Below are positions 6,177 to 7,201 of a DNA stretch of 7,201 bases, one piece after another. Position 1 is the stretch's first letter; each line of letters opens with the position of its first letter. Source of the stretch: Candidatus Omnitrophota bacterium (GTDB lineage Bacteria > Omnitrophota > Gorgyraeia > Duberdicusellales > 4484-171); NCBI GenBank assembly GCA_014728785.1, contig WJKZ01000213.1, forward strand, positions 1 to 7,201. The letters run 5' to 3'. Under the pieces are notes generated by a model. It was not told where the DNA came from and did not search any database. It saw nothing but the letters and a program-made list of their open reading frames with translations. Position numbers and translations under genes: made by a program.

Positions 6177-7133
6177 ATGTCAGGAAAGCTACCAAAAGAT
6201 TTAAAGATAGGTGTTTTAGGAGGAGGTGTCTCCGGAGAAAGGGAGATTTCTCTTTCCTCGGCGAGGCAGGTATATGAGGCATTATGCAGGCAGGAGACGG
6301 ATACCGCCTTCATCGATATAAATACGACTTCCGAAGCTAAAATCAGGGACCTGATTCTTTCTGAGAAAGTAAAAGCTGTTTTTATAGCTCTGCACGGAGA
6401 ATTCGGAGAAGACGGCCAGATCCAGTCGATAATAGAAAAGCTTAATATACCTTACGCGGGTTCCTCCCCCCAGGCCAGCTTACTTTCAATGGATAAATAC
6501 CTTTCCAAAAAGATTTTTACCAGAGAAAGCATATTAACACCGGATTTTACAGTCTGCACTAATCCCGGGCATCTGCCTGGAGATTTCAATACCCCTCTGG
6601 TAGTTAAACCTAATTTAAGCGGCTCCAGCCTGGGAGTTAAGATAGTCAGAGAAAAAAGTAATTTGAAAAAAGCGCTGGAAGAGGCTTTCTCTTTCGGTGA
6701 AAAAGTCATAGTTGAAAAGTATATAAAGGGGAGAGAATTAACTGTGGGTATCCTGGGCGAGGAAGCACTGCCGGTTGTAGAGATAGTACCTAAAAATGAA
6801 TATTTTGATTTTGAAGCCAAGTACACCGATGGCAGGAGCGAGTTCGTCTGCCCGGCAGAGTTGCAGGACGGTCTCTCTCGGGAGATAAAAAAAGTAGCCT
6901 TACGGGCACACAAGGCATTAGGCTGCAGGCATTTTTCCAGGGTGGATATGATTCTCGGTGAAGATAAAAAAATTTATGTTTTAGAGATAAATTCCATACC
7001 GGGTTTGACTTCTCACAGTCTTCTGCCTCTCGCAGCCAAAACCCGGGGTATGAGTTTTGACGATTTGGTCTTAACAATAGTGGAGATGGTTATTCATGGG
7101 AAGAAAAAGACGCAGAAAACCCAAAAAGTTTAA
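6177..7133 (+). CDS. ddl: D-alanine--D-alanine ligase (Ddl)
   Basis: Cytoplasmic ATP-grasp ligase that joins two D-Ala to form the dipeptide MurF adds to the stem peptide. 318 residues. In order: IGVLGGGVSGEREISLSS (the Glu of GERE matches the D-Ala-binding Glu of DdlB), HGEFGEDGQIQS, IPYAGSSPQASLLSMDKY, LVVKPNLSGSSLGVKIV, VIVEKYIKGRELTVGIL, FDFEAKYTDG, CRHFSRVDMIL and VLEINSIPGLTSHSLLP with the metal-binding Glu/Asn. Tyr216 in EAKY matches Tyr216 of E. coli DdlB, as expected for a D-Ala-D-Ala enzyme; nothing suggests a VanA-like D-Ala-D-Lac ligase. The ATG at 6177 is chosen because it has an AGG 7 nt upstream and follows the murB stop by 8 nt. A GTG at 6159 would add six residues and overlap murB. 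The 3' end overlaps the next gene by 38 nt. Confidence 0.96.
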   Translation: MSGKLPKDLKIGVLGGGVSGEREISLSSARQVYEALCRQETDTAFIDINTTSEAKIRDLILSEKVKAVFIALHGEFGEDGQIQSIIEKLNIPYAGSSPQASLLSMDKYLSKKIFTRESILTPDFTVCTNPGHLPGDFNTPLVVKPNLSGSSLGVKIVREKSNLKKALEEAFSFGEKVIVEKYIKGRELTVGILGEEALPVVEIVPKNEYFDFEAKYTDGRSEFVCPAELQDGLSREIKKVALRAHKALGCRHFSRVDMILGEDKKIYVLEINSIPGLTSHSLLPLAAKTRGMSFDDLVLTIVEMVIHGKKKTQKTQKV

Positions 7134-7201
7134 GCTTAAACTTAATGCAAAAGTTGTCTCAGTCTTCTTTTTCTGTTTAGTCCTGTCTGCCTGTCTGGGA
7201 G
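7096..7201 (+). CDS. ftsQ: Probable FtsQ, cell division protein (3' end missing)
   Basis: Only 35 codons are present. The ATG at 7096 lies inside the end of ddl (38-nt overlap), with a GGAG 10 nt upstream at 7082-7085. The frame stays open to the window edge. The product starts with a strongly basic tail (MGRKRRRKPKKFKLK) followed by a hydrophobic stretch (VVSVFFFCLVLSACLG). That is the expected start of bitopic FtsQ: short cytoplasmic tail, one membrane helix, then periplasmic POTRA and beta domains, which are not visible here. The call rests mainly on position, because ddl-ftsQ-ftsA-ftsZ is the usual dcw order. LSAC at residues 30-33 also fits a lipobox, so a lipoprotein cannot be excluded from this fragment. 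Confidence 0.7.
   Translation, partial: MGRKRRRKPKKFKLKLNAKVVSVFFFCLVLSACLG

Noticed and set aside
6452..6913. 153-codon open frame on the minus strand
   Set aside because: It lies opposite the conserved ATP-grasp core of ddl and has no recognisable features.
6177..7133. VanA/VanB-like resistance ligase
   Set aside because: Tyr216 in EAKY and the dcw location fit a housekeeping D-Ala-D-Ala ligase; no vanH or vanX neighbours are present.

Overview
The window is a stretch of a division and cell wall (dcw) cluster, all on the + strand and almost without gaps. It reads murD (3' part), ftsW, murG, an exported HExxH-type metallopeptidase gene, murC, murB, ddl and the first 35 codons of a probable ftsQ. 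Apart from the peptidase gene, this is the classical order seen across many bacterial phyla, so the gene assignments support one another. No promoter, terminator, RNA gene, mobile element or CRISPR array is visible. The longest gap is 39 nt (ftsW-murG), so this looks like the middle of one long polycistronic unit.

By region: 1-830 murD, missing about the first 135 residues; 844-2040 ftsW; 2080-3150 murG; 3157-3981 exported gluzincin-like protein; 3957-5342 murC; 5305-6168 murB; 6177-7133 ddl; 7096-7201 ftsQ start. The joins are tight: the peptidase gene overlaps murC by 25 nt, murC overlaps murB by 38 nt, and ddl overlaps ftsQ by 38 nt. Translational coupling is therefore likely in the second half.

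Together the genes cover much of lipid II synthesis and use. MurB and MurC make UDP-MurNAc and add L-Ala. MurD adds D-Glu. Ddl makes the D-Ala-D-Ala that MurF (not in the window) attaches. MurG adds GlcNAc to lipid I. FtsW polymerises lipid II at the septum, and FtsQ is a divisome scaffold. The organism is a peptidoglycan-making bacterium, probably diderm and uncultivated. Roughly 40-45% GC (by eye), frequent AGG/AGA arginine codons and rather divergent Mur proteins would fit a lineage such as Omnitrophota or another PVC-related group, but this is an impression, not a phylogenetic result.

Points that stand out: the peptidase gene wedged between murG and murC; a MurD that lacks about 33 residues of its central domain, including the usual GxHNxxN motif; a MurG with an altered first glycine loop; an over-represented heptamer, CCTGCGG/CCGCAGG, that forms hairpins inside murD and murB; and a perfect lipobox in the predicted FtsQ membrane segment. 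I found no clearly new multi-gene system.
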